Assembly (NCBI RefSeq): GCF_020510445.1
Contig: NZ_JAHBAG010000001.1
Coordinates: forward strand, 2,270,501 to 2,334,500
DNA: 64,000 bases
Direction: 5' to 3'
From: Hydrogenophaga taeniospiralis
GTDB taxonomy: Bacteria; Pseudomonadota; Gammaproteobacteria; Burkholderiales; Burkholderiaceae_C
The notes under the pieces are model-generated. The model saw only the letters and a program-made list of their open reading frames with translations, did no database searches and was not told the DNA's origin. The position numbers and the translations under genes are program-made. Below are positions 26,012 to 36,387 of the stretch, in pieces (the stretch's first letter is position 1; each line of letters opens with the position of its first letter).

Positions 26012-26694
26012 CCGCGTTTTTCCTGACCTACCTGGAGTACCTGCCCGACTGGGGTCCGCGGCTGGTGGACGGTGCCATCGTGACGGCCAGCCTCTCGTTG
26101 GTGGGTTTCGCGTTGGCCCTGTGTCTGGGGGCGCTGCTGGTGGCCATGCAGCGCAGCGGATCCGGCCTGTTGGCGGTGCTTGCCAATGCCTATGTGCAGT
26201 TCGTTCGAACGGTTCCCTTGCTGGCGCTGTTGCTGGCCCTGTACTTCGCACTCCCCTCGTTGGGGGTGACGCTCTCGGGCTATTGGGCCGGCGCGCTGGG
26301 CCTGGGCCTGCATGGTTCGGCCTATGTGGCCGAGATCCTTCGCGGCGGCCTGACGGCCATCCACCGGGGCCAGCGAGAGGCCGCGCTGGCCGTGGGCCTG
26401 TCACCTTGGAAGGTGTTTGCCCATGTGGTGTTCCCCCAGGCGCTGCGCATCATGCTGCCGCCCTTGCTCAACACCTACGTGGCCTTGTTGAAAGACAGTT
26501 CCCTGTGCGCGCTCATCGCCACCGACGAACTCATGCTGGCGGCCCGGGCCATTTCCAGTGAGTCCTTTCTTCCGCTGCACATCTTCCTGCTGGTGGGTCT
26601 GTTTTATTTCGGGATCGCGTTTCCGCTGTCGATGCTCTCGCGTCTGCTGGAACGGCGGTTGAACCGTGGTCGACGTGTGTTGGGGGTGGCATGA
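26008..26694 (+). CDS. amino-acid ABC transporter permease 2
   Basis: A 228-residue partner permease of the HisQM family. It shows FVRTVPLLALLLALYFALPS, the EAA loop RGQREAALAVGLSPWKVFAH, then FPQALRIMLPPLLNTYVALLKDSSLCALIATDELM, which is the standard C-terminal half. About five membrane helices are visible. It overlaps permease 1 at its start and the amidase at its stop (both ATGA), so uptake and the first hydrolytic enzyme are co-translated. That coupling suggests the transported compound is the amidase substrate or product. Confidence 0.93.
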   Translation: MTAFFLTYLEYLPDWGPRLVDGAIVTASLSLVGFALALCLGALLVAMQRSGSGLLAVLANAYVQFVRTVPLLALLLALYFALPSLGVTLSGYWAGALGLGLHGSAYVAEILRGGLTAIHRGQREAALAVGLSPWKVFAHVVFPQALRIMLPPLLNTYVALLKDSSLCALIATDELMLAARAISSESFLPLHIFLLVGLFYFGIAFPLSMLSRLLERRLNRGRRVLGVA

Positions 26695-28100
26695 GCGTTG
26701 TTCTGTTCAATCCTGCTTTTTCTTCCATCGAAGAGGCGATGCAAGCCCTGGATGCGGGGGAGCTCACCAGCGTGGAGCTGGTGGAACAGCAACTGGATCG
26801 CATCCAGCGGCTGGACCACAAGCTGCACGCCTTTGTCGATGTCTATGCCGAAGAAGCGCGCGAGACCGCGCAGGCCATGGACCGCCTGCGCCGGGCCGGC
26901 ATTCGCCTCGGCCCCTTGCACGGCGTCACCGTGGCGGTGAAGGATCTGTTCGACATCCATGGCAAGCCCATCACGGGTGGCTCGGTGGCCCTGCCAGCCC
27001 GGATATCCACCACCACGGCCACGGTGGTGGAGCGCTTGCGATGCGCGGGCGCCATCGTGATCGGCAAGACCCACACAGTGGAATACGCCTTTGGGGGATG
27101 GGGCACGAACGAGGTCATGGGCACGCCCTGGAATCCCTGGGACATGCAGACGCACCGGATTCCAGGGGGGTCCAGCAGCGGATCGGCGGTGGCCGTGGCC
27201 GCCGGCCTGGCTTGCGCGGCCATCGGTACCGACACCGGTGGCTCGGTGCGCATACCCGCCGGGCTGTGCGGCCTGGTGGGGCTGAAAACCACACACGGGC
27301 TGATCAGTCGGCACGGCCTGATCGAGCTGTGCCCGACCCACGACACGGTGGGGCCCCTGGCGCGCAGCGTGCGGGATGGTGCCATCTTGCTGGACGTGAT
27401 GGCCGGTGCCGATCCGCTGGACCCCGTGTCGCACCAGGCACCGGTTCGTCGTGTCCTGGATGGCGTGGATGCGATGCCGCGCGGTGCCCGGCTCTGGGTC
27501 TTGCCCGAACAGGAAAGGGAGGGGGTGGAGGCGGCGGTACTGGCCGCATACGACGAGGCCCTGGCGACGCTCAAGGGTCTGGGCATGCAGCTGGTTGAAA
27601 AAGCGCTTCCCCAGCGTTGCGCCGACTCCATGCGCATCGCCGGCCAGCTGATGAGCGCTGAGGGGTACGACCACCTCGGGGCGCTGTTTGAACGCTCCGA
27701 TCTGAGGTTCGACACCAACATCCGGCGGCGCATCCTGCTGGGGCGCGACACGGCCGCCGGTGAGTACCTGCGCCTGCTGCGCGCGCGCGATGCCGCACGC
27801 AACGACATGCTGGCGGCCATGGACGGCATCGAGGCCTGTGTGTTTCCCACCAACGCCATCTCGGCCATTCCGGTGGCCGACGTGGACGAACTGGCCACAC
27901 CCTTGTCGCGCTTCGGGCGGTTCGTCAATCTCATGAATCTGTGTTCTCTGGCCGTGCCGGCGGGTCTTTCCCCCGAGGGCATGCCCATCTCCATTCAGTT
28001 CATCGGGCGCCCCTGGGACGAGCCGCTGGTGTTTCGCCTGGGTCACGCCTTCGAGCAGGCCACACCGTGGCACCGGCTGCGGCCCGGTGGACTTGACTGA
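26691..28100 (+). CDS. amidase (amidase signature family)
   Basis: A 469-residue amidase-signature hydrolase that cleaves a carboxamide to acid plus ammonia, or an N-acyl or carbamoyl bond. The Ser-cisSer-Lys triad is visible: Lys84 in VAVKDLFD, cis-Ser161 in PGGSSSGSA and nucleophile Ser185 in GTDTGGSVRIP. No GatB or GatC-like partner and no signal peptide are present, so this is a cytoplasmic catabolic amidase rather than the tRNA amidotransferase subunit. Start overlaps the permease stop (ATGA). Within the operon it could release a free amino acid from an imported amide. Specificity cannot be read from sequence. Confidence 0.88.
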   Translation: MSVVLFNPAFSSIEEAMQALDAGELTSVELVEQQLDRIQRLDHKLHAFVDVYAEEARETAQAMDRLRRAGIRLGPLHGVTVAVKDLFDIHGKPITGGSVALPARISTTTATVVERLRCAGAIVIGKTHTVEYAFGGWGTNEVMGTPWNPWDMQTHRIPGGSSSGSAVAVAAGLACAAIGTDTGGSVRIPAGLCGLVGLKTTHGLISRHGLIELCPTHDTVGPLARSVRDGAILLDVMAGADPLDPVSHQAPVRRVLDGVDAMPRGARLWVLPEQEREGVEAAVLAAYDEALATLKGLGMQLVEKALPQRCADSMRIAGQLMSAEGYDHLGALFERSDLRFDTNIRRRILLGRDTAAGEYLRLLRARDAARNDMLAAMDGIEACVFPTNAISAIPVADVDELATPLSRFGRFVNLMNLCSLAVPAGLSPEGMPISIQFIGRPWDEPLVFRLGHAFEQATPWHRLRPGGLD

Positions 28101-28114
28101 AGGCGGGGTGAGAT

Positions 28115-29017
28115 GTGAACCCGATCCTTTCCCTGTTGGGCCGACGCCTGTTGACCGCATGGCTGCTGGGCTCATCGCTGGCCGCATGGGCTGCGGATGC
28201 CATGCCCTCGCCGCAGGACAGCCCGGCATTGGCTCGCATGGCCCACAGCGGTCGCATCCGGGTGGGGTACATACCCACGCCCGGTACGTTCGCCTTCCAG
28301 GATGCGCAGGGTCAGACCGTGGGCTATTCGATCGACATCTGCCGACGGGTGATCGACAACCTGCGCCAACGGCTGGGTCGCCCCGACCTGACGCCCGAGT
28401 TCCTGCCCATCAAGGCATCGGATCGCATCCCGATGCTCAAGTCCGGAGCGATCGACCTGGAGTGTGGGGGCAACACCAACACCATGGCCCGCCAGAAGGA
28501 TGTGGATTTTTCCCACACCTTTTTCAATACCGGCCTTCGACTGCTCGCCAGGAAAACACTGAGGATCAACAGGGTCAATGACCTCGCACGCAAGCGTGTT
28601 GCGGTCACCGGTGGAACCACAGCGGAAGAACGCTTCAAAAAGATGCAGATGGAGGTGGGCGTTCAGGTGGTCGTGGTGGCGTCTGACGCCGAGGGATTGA
28701 GCGCGCTGGAGGACGGAACGGTCGACGCGTACGCGCAGGACGACGTGCTGCTCTATGGGCTGATGGCCACGTCCAGGCTCAAGGACCTGCTCGCGGTCAC
28801 GGGCCCGTTCATGACGGTGGAGCCCTACGCCTTCATGCTGCCCAAAGACGATCGCCTGCTGAGGGAAGTGGTTGATCGCACCTTGTTGGACCTGATGCGT
28901 TCGGGGGAGCTGTTGTCGATCTACCGGAAGTGGTTCGACGGTGAACGCCTGCGCATCCCCATGAGCATCTACATGAAAGAGAACATCCGGTTCCCCAACA
29001 AATACGGCATTCCCTAA
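28115..29017 (+). CDS. second amino-acid ABC periplasmic binding protein (GltI-like)
   Basis: A 300-residue family-3 solute-binding protein with signal peptide (LLTAWLLGSSLAAWA, cut before ADAMP). It is closer to the GltI glutamate/aspartate type than the first binding protein of the operon: GYSIDICRRVIDNL, IKASDRIPMLKSGAIDLECGGNTNT, VAVTGGTTAEERF, AYAQDDVLLYGLM. The start is GTG 28115 because the frame has no nearby ATG and GGGGTGAG lies just upstream. It is separated by 14 bp from the amidase. No permease of its own exists here, so it probably shares the upstream transporter or acts as a second receptor. Confidence 0.87.
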   Translation: MNPILSLLGRRLLTAWLLGSSLAAWAADAMPSPQDSPALARMAHSGRIRVGYIPTPGTFAFQDAQGQTVGYSIDICRRVIDNLRQRLGRPDLTPEFLPIKASDRIPMLKSGAIDLECGGNTNTMARQKDVDFSHTFFNTGLRLLARKTLRINRVNDLARKRVAVTGGTTAEERFKKMQMEVGVQVVVVASDAEGLSALEDGTVDAYAQDDVLLYGLMATSRLKDLLAVTGPFMTVEPYAFMLPKDDRLLREVVDRTLLDLMRSGELLSIYRKWFDGERLRIPMSIYMKENIRFPNKYGIP

Positions 29018-29051
29018 CGTGGCCCTCCTGCCCGCTCACCTCCGTTGAACC

Positions 29052-30008
29052 ATGCAACCACTCTTCATCCATGACACCGACGTCGCCAGGCTCCTTGACT
29101 ACGGGAGCGTGATCGACGTGCTGGACCAGGCCTACCAGGATTTCGGGGCCGGACGGGCCAGCGTGCACCCACGAACCCGCAGCGAATGTGCCGACGCTCG
29201 GCTCAGTTCGATGGGAGGCATCTGGACCGGCCGCCACGTGGCGGCGGTCAAGGTGTATCCCACGCTGGCCGGTCGGTTCAGCTTCCTCGTCAACCTGTTT
29301 GATCTCGATAGCAACAGGGCTCTCGCCGTGCTGGAGGGCAACGAGCTCACCCGCTTTCGCACGGCCGCCCAGACGGCCCTGATCGCGAGCAAGGTGGTGC
29401 CGGCGGGCGCGAGCAAGCTGGCGCTGTTTGGCGCTGGCGTGCAGGGCCGTGCCCAGGCCGCAGCCTTGTGCGGCGTGCTTCCGTTTCAGGAGATTGCCGT
29501 GGTCGATCCACAGGGTAACGAGGACTGGTGCAGACAGTTCGCGCTCAGCACCGGTGCCAGCGTTTACGCCTGTTCAGCGGAAGAGGCTGTGCGGGGCGCC
29601 GACGTTGTGGTGACCGCCACGCGCTCGACGGAGCCGGTCTTTTTGGGGCATTGGCTGAAGTCGCGGGCCTTTGTGGCCGCGGTCGGCATCAGTTCGCCCA
29701 AGGGCCGCGAGCTGGACGACGCCACGCTGGATCGGGCGGAGCGTGTGATCGTGGAGTGGTTGCCTCAGAGCATGGAGGAAGCTGGCGACATCGTTCTCTG
29801 GAACGCGGCCAAAGCCACGAAGCTGGACAAGACGCTGGACCTGCCCATGCTGTATGGCGGCAAGGCGCCCTGGCCGGATGCCGGCTTGGGCATCACGGTG
29901 TTCAAGTCCGTGGGCACGGGTCTGGCGGACACCGCCTGCGCCTACCTGGCTTACCAGCGCGCGTCTCGATCAGGCCTGGTGGGTGGATTGCGGGAGGCCG
30001 TTGCATGA
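29052..30008 (+). CDS. ornithine cyclodeaminase / mu-crystallin family protein (possible cyclic imine reductase)
   Basis: A 318-residue member of the OCD/mu-crystallin family. Members either deaminate ornithine to proline or reduce cyclic or linear imines (pyrroline-2-carboxylate reductase, ketimine reductase). Seen: substrate-side Lys67 in AAVKVYP, FRTAAQTALIASK, the Rossmann motif LALFGAGVQGRAQ and VVVTATRSTEPVF. Length is normal. It lies 34 bp after the binding protein and its stop overlaps the D-amino-acid dehydrogenase start. That pairing favours an imine-reductase role: one enzyme oxidises a D-amino acid to the imine and the other reduces it to the L-form. This is inference. Confidence 0.82.
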   Translation: MQPLFIHDTDVARLLDYGSVIDVLDQAYQDFGAGRASVHPRTRSECADARLSSMGGIWTGRHVAAVKVYPTLAGRFSFLVNLFDLDSNRALAVLEGNELTRFRTAAQTALIASKVVPAGASKLALFGAGVQGRAQAAALCGVLPFQEIAVVDPQGNEDWCRQFALSTGASVYACSAEEAVRGADVVVTATRSTEPVFLGHWLKSRAFVAAVGISSPKGRELDDATLDRAERVIVEWLPQSMEEAGDIVLWNAAKATKLDKTLDLPMLYGGKAPWPDAGLGITVFKSVGTGLADTACAYLAYQRASRSGLVGGLREAVA

Positions 30009-31276
30009 AGGTCTGTGTTGTCGGCGCCGGCATCGTGGGCTGTGCCACCGCGTACCAGCTGGCTCTGCAGGGGTGCGAGGTCCATCTGGTTGACAGCGAC
30101 CGGGGGCCGGGGCGCGGCACCAGTTTTGCGAACGGTGCCCAGCTCAGCTACAGCTATGTCGAGCCGCTGGCCTCTCCCGCGACCCTGCTGGGGCTTCCCT
30201 CCATGCTGTTGTCGCGCGACTCGCCGCTGCGCTTTCGCTTGCGACTGGACGCGAGCCAGTGGTGGTGGTGTCTGAAGTTCCTGAGCGCCTGCAACGCCCG
30301 GCAATCGCGCCAGGGCACCCGGGAGTTGCTCATGCTGGCCCAGCTCAGTCGCGCCACCCTGGAGGCGTGGATGCATCGGGAGGCCTGGCGGTTTTCTTTT
30401 CAGCGCAACGGCAAGCTCGTGCTGTGTCCGGACGCCGACACGTTGCAGCGGCAAGCGGCGCAGGTGCGGTTCCAGTCTGATTTGGGGTGCCAGCAGGCCG
30501 TGTTGAGCCCGCAGGCCTGTGTGGACAAAGAGCCCGCGCTGGGTGGGTATCTGGGGCGGTTTTCGGGTGGGGTCTGGACGGCCGACGAATGTGTGGGCGA
30601 TCCGCATGCCCTGAGCCTTCAGATGACGGAGAGCCTGCTGCGCCTGGGCGGGCAGGTGCACTTTGAGACGGCGGTGACGGGTTTTTCCGTCAAGGGCGGC
30701 CGGATCGTTGCGGCACAGACGCCCGGCGGCGCGCTCGATGCGGACGTGTTTGTGATCGCCAACGGTGCAGCGGCCCCAAAGCTGGCCGCGTCGGTCAAGG
30801 TGTCGCTGCAGATCTGTCCGATCAAGGGCTACAGCATCACCCTGCCGATTCGTTCGACGGAGAAGGCGCCATCGGTCAGCGTCACCGATCTCGGGCGAAA
30901 GACGGTTTTTGCGCCACTGGGAGGGCGCCTTCGGGTGGCGGCCATGGCCGAGGTGGTCGGGCACGACCTGTCCATTCCCCCTTCCCGCATCCAGCAGATG
31001 GTGAAGGCGGCGGACACGCTGTTCCCCGGTGCCTGCGAGTTCCATGAAACCCAGCCATGGGCGGGCCTGCGCCCGGCAACCCCCACCGCCGTGCCAGTCA
31101 TCGGGCAGATGGGGCCGGCCAATCTCTACGTCAACGCGGGCCATGGCGCCCTGGGGTTCACGCTGGCTGCGGGCAGTGCCGTGGTGCTGGGTCGGCAGAT
31201 CATGAGCCATTGGCCCCTGCGGGAATCCATGGAGCGGATCACCGAAACCAGCACCGAATGCGGCGCCCCGTCCTGA
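30005..31276 (+). CDS. FAD-dependent D-amino-acid dehydrogenase (DadA/DAO family)
   Basis: A 423-residue flavoprotein of the DAO superfamily, DadA-like. N-terminal FAD motif VVGAGIVGCATAYQLALQG with the acidic end of strand 2 (VHLVDSDRG), then GRGTSFANGAQLSYSYVEPLA, the mid-protein GVWTADECVGDPH, and the C-terminal GLRPATPTAVPVIGQMG plus LYVNAGHGALGFTLAAGSA that close the FAD site. It would oxidise a D-amino acid to the imino acid and pass electrons to the respiratory chain. ATG 30005 overlaps the previous stop (ATGA). It ends the operon; the next gene is convergent, 21 bp away. Related opine or hydroxyproline oxidases are alternatives. Confidence 0.87.
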   Translation: MKVCVVGAGIVGCATAYQLALQGCEVHLVDSDRGPGRGTSFANGAQLSYSYVEPLASPATLLGLPSMLLSRDSPLRFRLRLDASQWWWCLKFLSACNARQSRQGTRELLMLAQLSRATLEAWMHREAWRFSFQRNGKLVLCPDADTLQRQAAQVRFQSDLGCQQAVLSPQACVDKEPALGGYLGRFSGGVWTADECVGDPHALSLQMTESLLRLGGQVHFETAVTGFSVKGGRIVAAQTPGGALDADVFVIANGAAAPKLAASVKVSLQICPIKGYSITLPIRSTEKAPSVSVTDLGRKTVFAPLGGRLRVAAMAEVVGHDLSIPPSRIQQMVKAADTLFPGACEFHETQPWAGLRPATPTAVPVIGQMGPANLYVNAGHGALGFTLAAGSAVVLGRQIMSHWPLRESMERITETSTECGAPS

Positions 31277-31297
31277 TGGTCGGGGCTGAGAAGCAGC

Positions 31298-33057
<1,760 letters not shown>

Positions 33058-33360
33058 GGTGTGCTGGCGTTGTGTGCTGCGCTGCCGCGCGGGATGGGGC
33101 CAACCGTGGGCGGGGTGGTGGTGGCAGCTGTCGGGGAACTGCACTTTATACCGGCATGGCAACGGCCTTGCAGCGCCGGGGGTTGAGTGGGCCCATGGGC
33201 GCGCTGGCGCCGGTGGGGCCATTTGCCGCCCGCTGCGCGGCCGCGGGCCGCAGCGCCGACAATGCGGCGCAGGCCGCCGGGCAAGGCCGTGCCCCTGCGG
33301 CCAGGCAACGCTGGCGTGGACAGGCCCGGCCCGGGCAAACGAAACACGAGGAGACGCTGT
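33058..33360. other. 303-bp divergent intergenic region
   Basis: Lies between the exporter ATPase (minus) and the antiporter (plus) and should hold both promoters. TTTATA at 33145-33150 reads as TATAAA on the minus strand, a possible -10, with only a weak -35. An A-rich stretch with GAGGAG at 33348-33353 precedes the antiporter ATG. I see no gene, operator palindrome or repeat in it. Confidence 0.5.
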
Positions 33361-35154
33361 ATGGCGGTGGAAGGCGGGGGCGGCGATCTGTTGCCGGTGG
33401 TGATGTTGCTGGGCGCGGCCGTGGTGGCCGTGCCGCTGTTCAAACGCCTGGGGCTGGGCTCGGTGCTGGGCTATCTGGCCGCGGGCCTGGCCATCGGGCC
33501 GTTCGGCCTGGGCTGGTTCAGCAACCCGCAGACCATCCTGCACACCGCCGAGCTCGGCGTGGTGATGTTCCTCTTCATCATCGGCCTGGAGATGCGGCCT
33601 TCGCACCTGTGGAGTTTGCGGCGCGCGATCTTCGGCCTGGGCAGCCTGCAGGTGGTGGTCTGCGGCGCGCTGCTGACGCTGGTGGGCATTGCTTTCGGTT
33701 TCTCATGGACGGTGTCCTTCGTCAGCGCCATGGGCTTCGTGCTCACCTCCACCGCCATCGTGATGCAACTGCTCGGCGAGCGCGGCGATGTGGCCGCACC
33801 GCGCGGGCAGAAGATCGTGGCCGTGCTGCTGTTCGAAGACCTGTTGATCGTGCCGCTGCTGGCGCTGGTGGCCTTTCTGGCGCCCCACGCCGCGGGCGAG
33901 GCCGCGCCGGTCGGCTCGCGCTGGGCCACGGTGGGCCTGGCCGCGGGCGCGGTGGGGGTGCTGGTGGCGGCGGGGCTGTGGTTGCTCAACCCGCTGTTTC
34001 GCGTGCTGGCCAACGCCAGGGCGCGCGAGGTGATGACCGCGGCCGCCCTGCTGGTGGTGCTGGGCGCGGCGCTGTTGATGCAGCTCGGTGGCCTGTCCAT
34101 GGCCATGGGCGCGTTCCTCGCGGGCGTGCTGCTGTCGGAGTCCACCTTCCGCCACCAGCTGGAGGCCGACGTCGAGCCGTTTCGGGGGCTGTTGCTCGGC
34201 CTGTTCTTTCTCGGGGTGGGTATGTCGCTGGACCTGGCCGTGGTGGCGCGCAACTGGGGCTTGATCGTGGCCGGCGTGCTCTCGCTGATGGCCGTCAAGG
34301 CCTTGTGCATCTACGGCGTGGCGCGGCTGGCGAAGAGCTCGCACGTCGACGCGCTGGACCGCGCGGTGCTGATGGCCCAGGGTGGCGAGTTCGCCTTCGT
34401 GCTGTTCGCGGCGGCACTGGCCGCGGGCGTGATCGACCCGGTGGTGAACGCCAACATGACGGCCATCGTCGTGCTGTCGATGGCGCTGACACCGCTGAGC
34501 GTGCTGCTGCACAAGCGTTTCGCGTCGCGCGCCGAGGTGTCGATGGAGGGTGTGGAAGCGGTGCGCGAGCGCAGCGCCAATGTGTTGATCATCGGCTTTG
34601 GCCGCGTGGGCCAGATCGCCAGCCAGGGCGTGTTGGCGCGGGGCGCCACGCTCACCATCATCGACAACGACACGCAGACGATCCGCGACGTCGAGGCCTA
34701 CGGTTTCAAGGTCTACTACGGCGACGGCAGCCGCGCGGAGGTGTTGCGCGCGGCCGGCGCGCAGGATGCCTGCGCCATCGTGGTCTGCATCGACGACAAG
34801 GCCGCCGCGACGCGCATCGCCGAGATCGCCAAGCTGGCCTGCCCGCAGGCGCGCGTGCTCGTGCGCGCCTTCGACCGCGAGCACGCGGTGGAACTGGCCA
34901 AGGCCGGGGCCGACGTCTTCGTGCGCGAGACCTTCGAGTCGTCCATGGTGCTGGGCCGCGAGGCCGTGCTGGCCACCGGCGCGAGCGAGGACGAGGCCGA
35001 CGAGGTCATGGAGCGCGTGCGCCGCCGCGACGCCGAACGCTTCGATCTGGAAGTGGCCGGCGGCCTGTTCGCCGGCCGAGCGCTGGTCCTGGGCAACGTG
35101 GCGAAACGCAACGCCCGGCACGAGGAAGAACAGGCCGCCGCCGGCCCATCATGA
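33361..35154 (+). CDS. Kef/CPA2-type monovalent cation:proton antiporter with RCK domain
   Basis: A 597-residue CPA2 transporter for K+ or Na+/H+ exchange at the inner membrane. Residues about 10-390 contain 12 or so membrane helices with [20 protein letters not shown] at the start and the ion-binding-region [17 protein letters not shown] and [18 protein letters not shown] later. The C-terminal cytoplasmic part (from about 400) is a TrkA-N/RCK NAD-binding domain with [18 protein letters not shown] and [17 protein letters not shown]. It resembles KefB/KefC but shows no separate ancillary KefF/KefG gene nearby. ATG 33361 lies 7 bp after GAGGAG. Role is probably pH, osmotic or electrophile stress; glutathione gating cannot be judged. 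Confidence 0.92.
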   Translation: MAVEGGGGDLLPVVMLLGAAVVAVPLFKRLGLGSVLGYLAAGLAIGPFGLGWFSNPQTILHTAELGVVMFLFIIGLEMRPSHLWSLRRAIFGLGSLQVVVCGALLTLVGIAFGFSWTVSFVSAMGFVLTSTAIVMQLLGERGDVAAPRGQKIVAVLLFEDLLIVPLLALVAFLAPHAAGEAAPVGSRWATVGLAAGAVGVLVAAGLWLLNPLFRVLANARAREVMTAAALLVVLGAALLMQLGGLSMAMGAFLAGVLLSESTFRHQLEADVEPFRGLLLGLFFLGVGMSLDLAVVARNWGLIVAGVLSLMAVKALCIYGVARLAKSSHVDALDRAVLMAQGGEFAFVLFAAALAAGVIDPVVNANMTAIVVLSMALTPLSVLLHKRFASRAEVSMEGVEAVRERSANVLIIGFGRVGQIASQGVLARGATLTIIDNDTQTIRDVEAYGFKVYYGDGSRAEVLRAAGAQDACAIVVCIDDKAAATRIAEIAKLACPQARVLVRAFDREHAVELAKAGADVFVRETFESSMVLGREAVLATGASEDEADEVMERVRRRDAERFDLEVAGGLFAGRALVLGNVAKRNARHEEEQAAAGPS

Positions 35155-35278
35155 AACGGTGCAGCCGATGACGGACGCCCGTTCCCGTGCCCGCCCAGAA
35201 CGTCTTGGTCCTGGCTTCGCCAAGCCGCGCCGCGTTGCCCCTGTGGAGGGCACACGCTTCACGACCAGCGTGAACATC

Positions 35279-35376
35279 GCCGGAGCGCAGTGCCCAAGCC
35301 CAGAACGCGGTGGAACCGGCTCCGCCGGGCCACTCGCGTTGCCCCCTGGGGGGTGACGCGAAGCGGCGCGGGGGGG
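35279..35376. repeat. dispersed G+C-rich palindromic repeat, copy B
   Basis: CGCCGGAGCGCA, AAGCCCAG, GGAACCGGCTCCGCCGGGCC and GCCCCCTGGGGGGTGACGCG followed by AAGCGGCGCGGGGGG, ending 3 bp from the stop of the minus-strand regulator at 35380. Same architecture as copies A and C. The rest of 35155-35278 contains nothing I recognise. Confidence 0.75.
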
Positions 35377-35379
35377 CTT

Positions 35380-36195
35380 TCAAGCAAACCGCGCGCGCAA
35401 GTGCCACTCGCCGGGCGCGATGTCGTTGGCGATGGCGCGCCGCGTGGCGTCGTCGATGCCGGGGTCGTCCAGCGCGTACAGGCCGCACAGGCGCAGCGCC
35501 TGGCGCACGTCGATGCGGCGGCCCAGGTACTCGTACACCACGCGCGCGCAGCAGGGCATGCGCTCGCCGCTGCCCGACACGCCCAGGCGCAGGCCGGTCA
35601 GGCGCGTGACGCGGTTCTTGTACGAGGGGAACAGGATGGTCTGCGTCATCTCCAGGCCGGTCAGCGTTTCGTAGTCGCACAGGAAGATGCGGTCGGTCAG
35701 CAGGTGCACCAGGCCCAGGTACAGGCCGTGGTAGGCCTTGTCGTGCGGGTCTTCGGCCAGGCGCTCGGTGCGCTGGTAGACCACGCGGTCCTCGTGCCGC
35801 TCGAACGCCACCAGCGTGCGCAGCACCTGGCCGGGGTAGGCCATGGAGAGGTAGGTCTCGAAGTAATAGCCCAGGAAGCGGTCGAGCCCGGCGGAGCCGA
35901 TGGCCTTGAGGTGCGCCAGGTGCGGGGCCTCGGGCGTGGTGCTGGCCTCGCTGGCCGGGCGGCGCGGCCGCACCTGCACCAGGCGCTCGAACTGCGCGCT
36001 GGGCAGCAGGATCTCGTGCGCTTCCACGCCGAAGAATTCGCACAGGCGGCGCAGGGTGTGGCCACCGGGGCGGAAGCGTCCGCTGAGGTAGCGGTTGAAC
36101 TGGGGGCGGTTGATCTCCAGGCGCCGGCACACGTCGGCGATCGAGGGGTAGTAGCCGCACAGCAGCCGCAGGTTGCGGGCGAAGTCTTCGTTCAT
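35380..36195 (-). CDS. XRE-type helix-turn-helix transcriptional regulator
   Basis: A 271-residue protein. The N-terminal 60 residues form a lambda-repressor-like HTH (NEDFARNLRLLCGYYPSIADVCRRLEINRPQFNRYLSGRFRPGG split over two helices), with HTLRRLCEFFGVEAHEILLP after it. The remaining 190 residues are a larger domain (LGYYFETYLSMAYPGQVLRTL, GLYLGLVHLLTDRIFLCDYE) that I do not recognise and which may sense a ligand. It is divergent from L-asparaginase, so it may control asparagine use. The start is uncertain: the frame opens at ATG 36249; I prefer ATG 36195 because it places the HTH at the N-terminus. A palindromic repeat touches its 3' end. Confidence 0.75.
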   Translation of the reverse strand: MNEDFARNLRLLCGYYPSIADVCRRLEINRPQFNRYLSGRFRPGGHTLRRLCEFFGVEAHEILLPSAQFERLVQVRPRRPASEASTTPEAPHLAHLKAIGSAGLDRFLGYYFETYLSMAYPGQVLRTLVAFERHEDRVVYQRTERLAEDPHDKAYHGLYLGLVHLLTDRIFLCDYETLTGLEMTQTILFPSYKNRVTRLTGLRLGVSGSGERMPCCARVVYEYLGRRIDVRQALRLCGLYALDDPGIDDATRRAIANDIAPGEWHLRARFA

Positions 36196-36331
36196 GGGGT
36201 TGCCGGTGAAAAATCGGATTGGCGCACTCTGGCGCACATTTTGCTCCATTGAGCGTCAGACTGCGGCATTGCCGCGAATCCCCACCGGCGGTGCGTTCGC
36301 CCACAGTCGGGAACCCCACCACACAAACACC

Positions 36332-36362
36332 CTGTTCGAGGCCGCCACGGCGGTCCGAACAG
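36332..36362. promoter_or_regulatory. inverted repeat upstream of the asparaginase gene
   Basis: CTGTTCG (36332-36338) pairs with CGAACAG (36356-36362) around an inner CCGCC-AC-GGCGG hairpin. It lies in the divergent gap, 25 bp upstream of the asparaginase start, so it may be an operator for the adjacent XRE regulator or a leader hairpin. Confidence 0.45.
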
Positions 36363-36387
36363 GCCGAACCCTGAACGGAGTCCCTTC

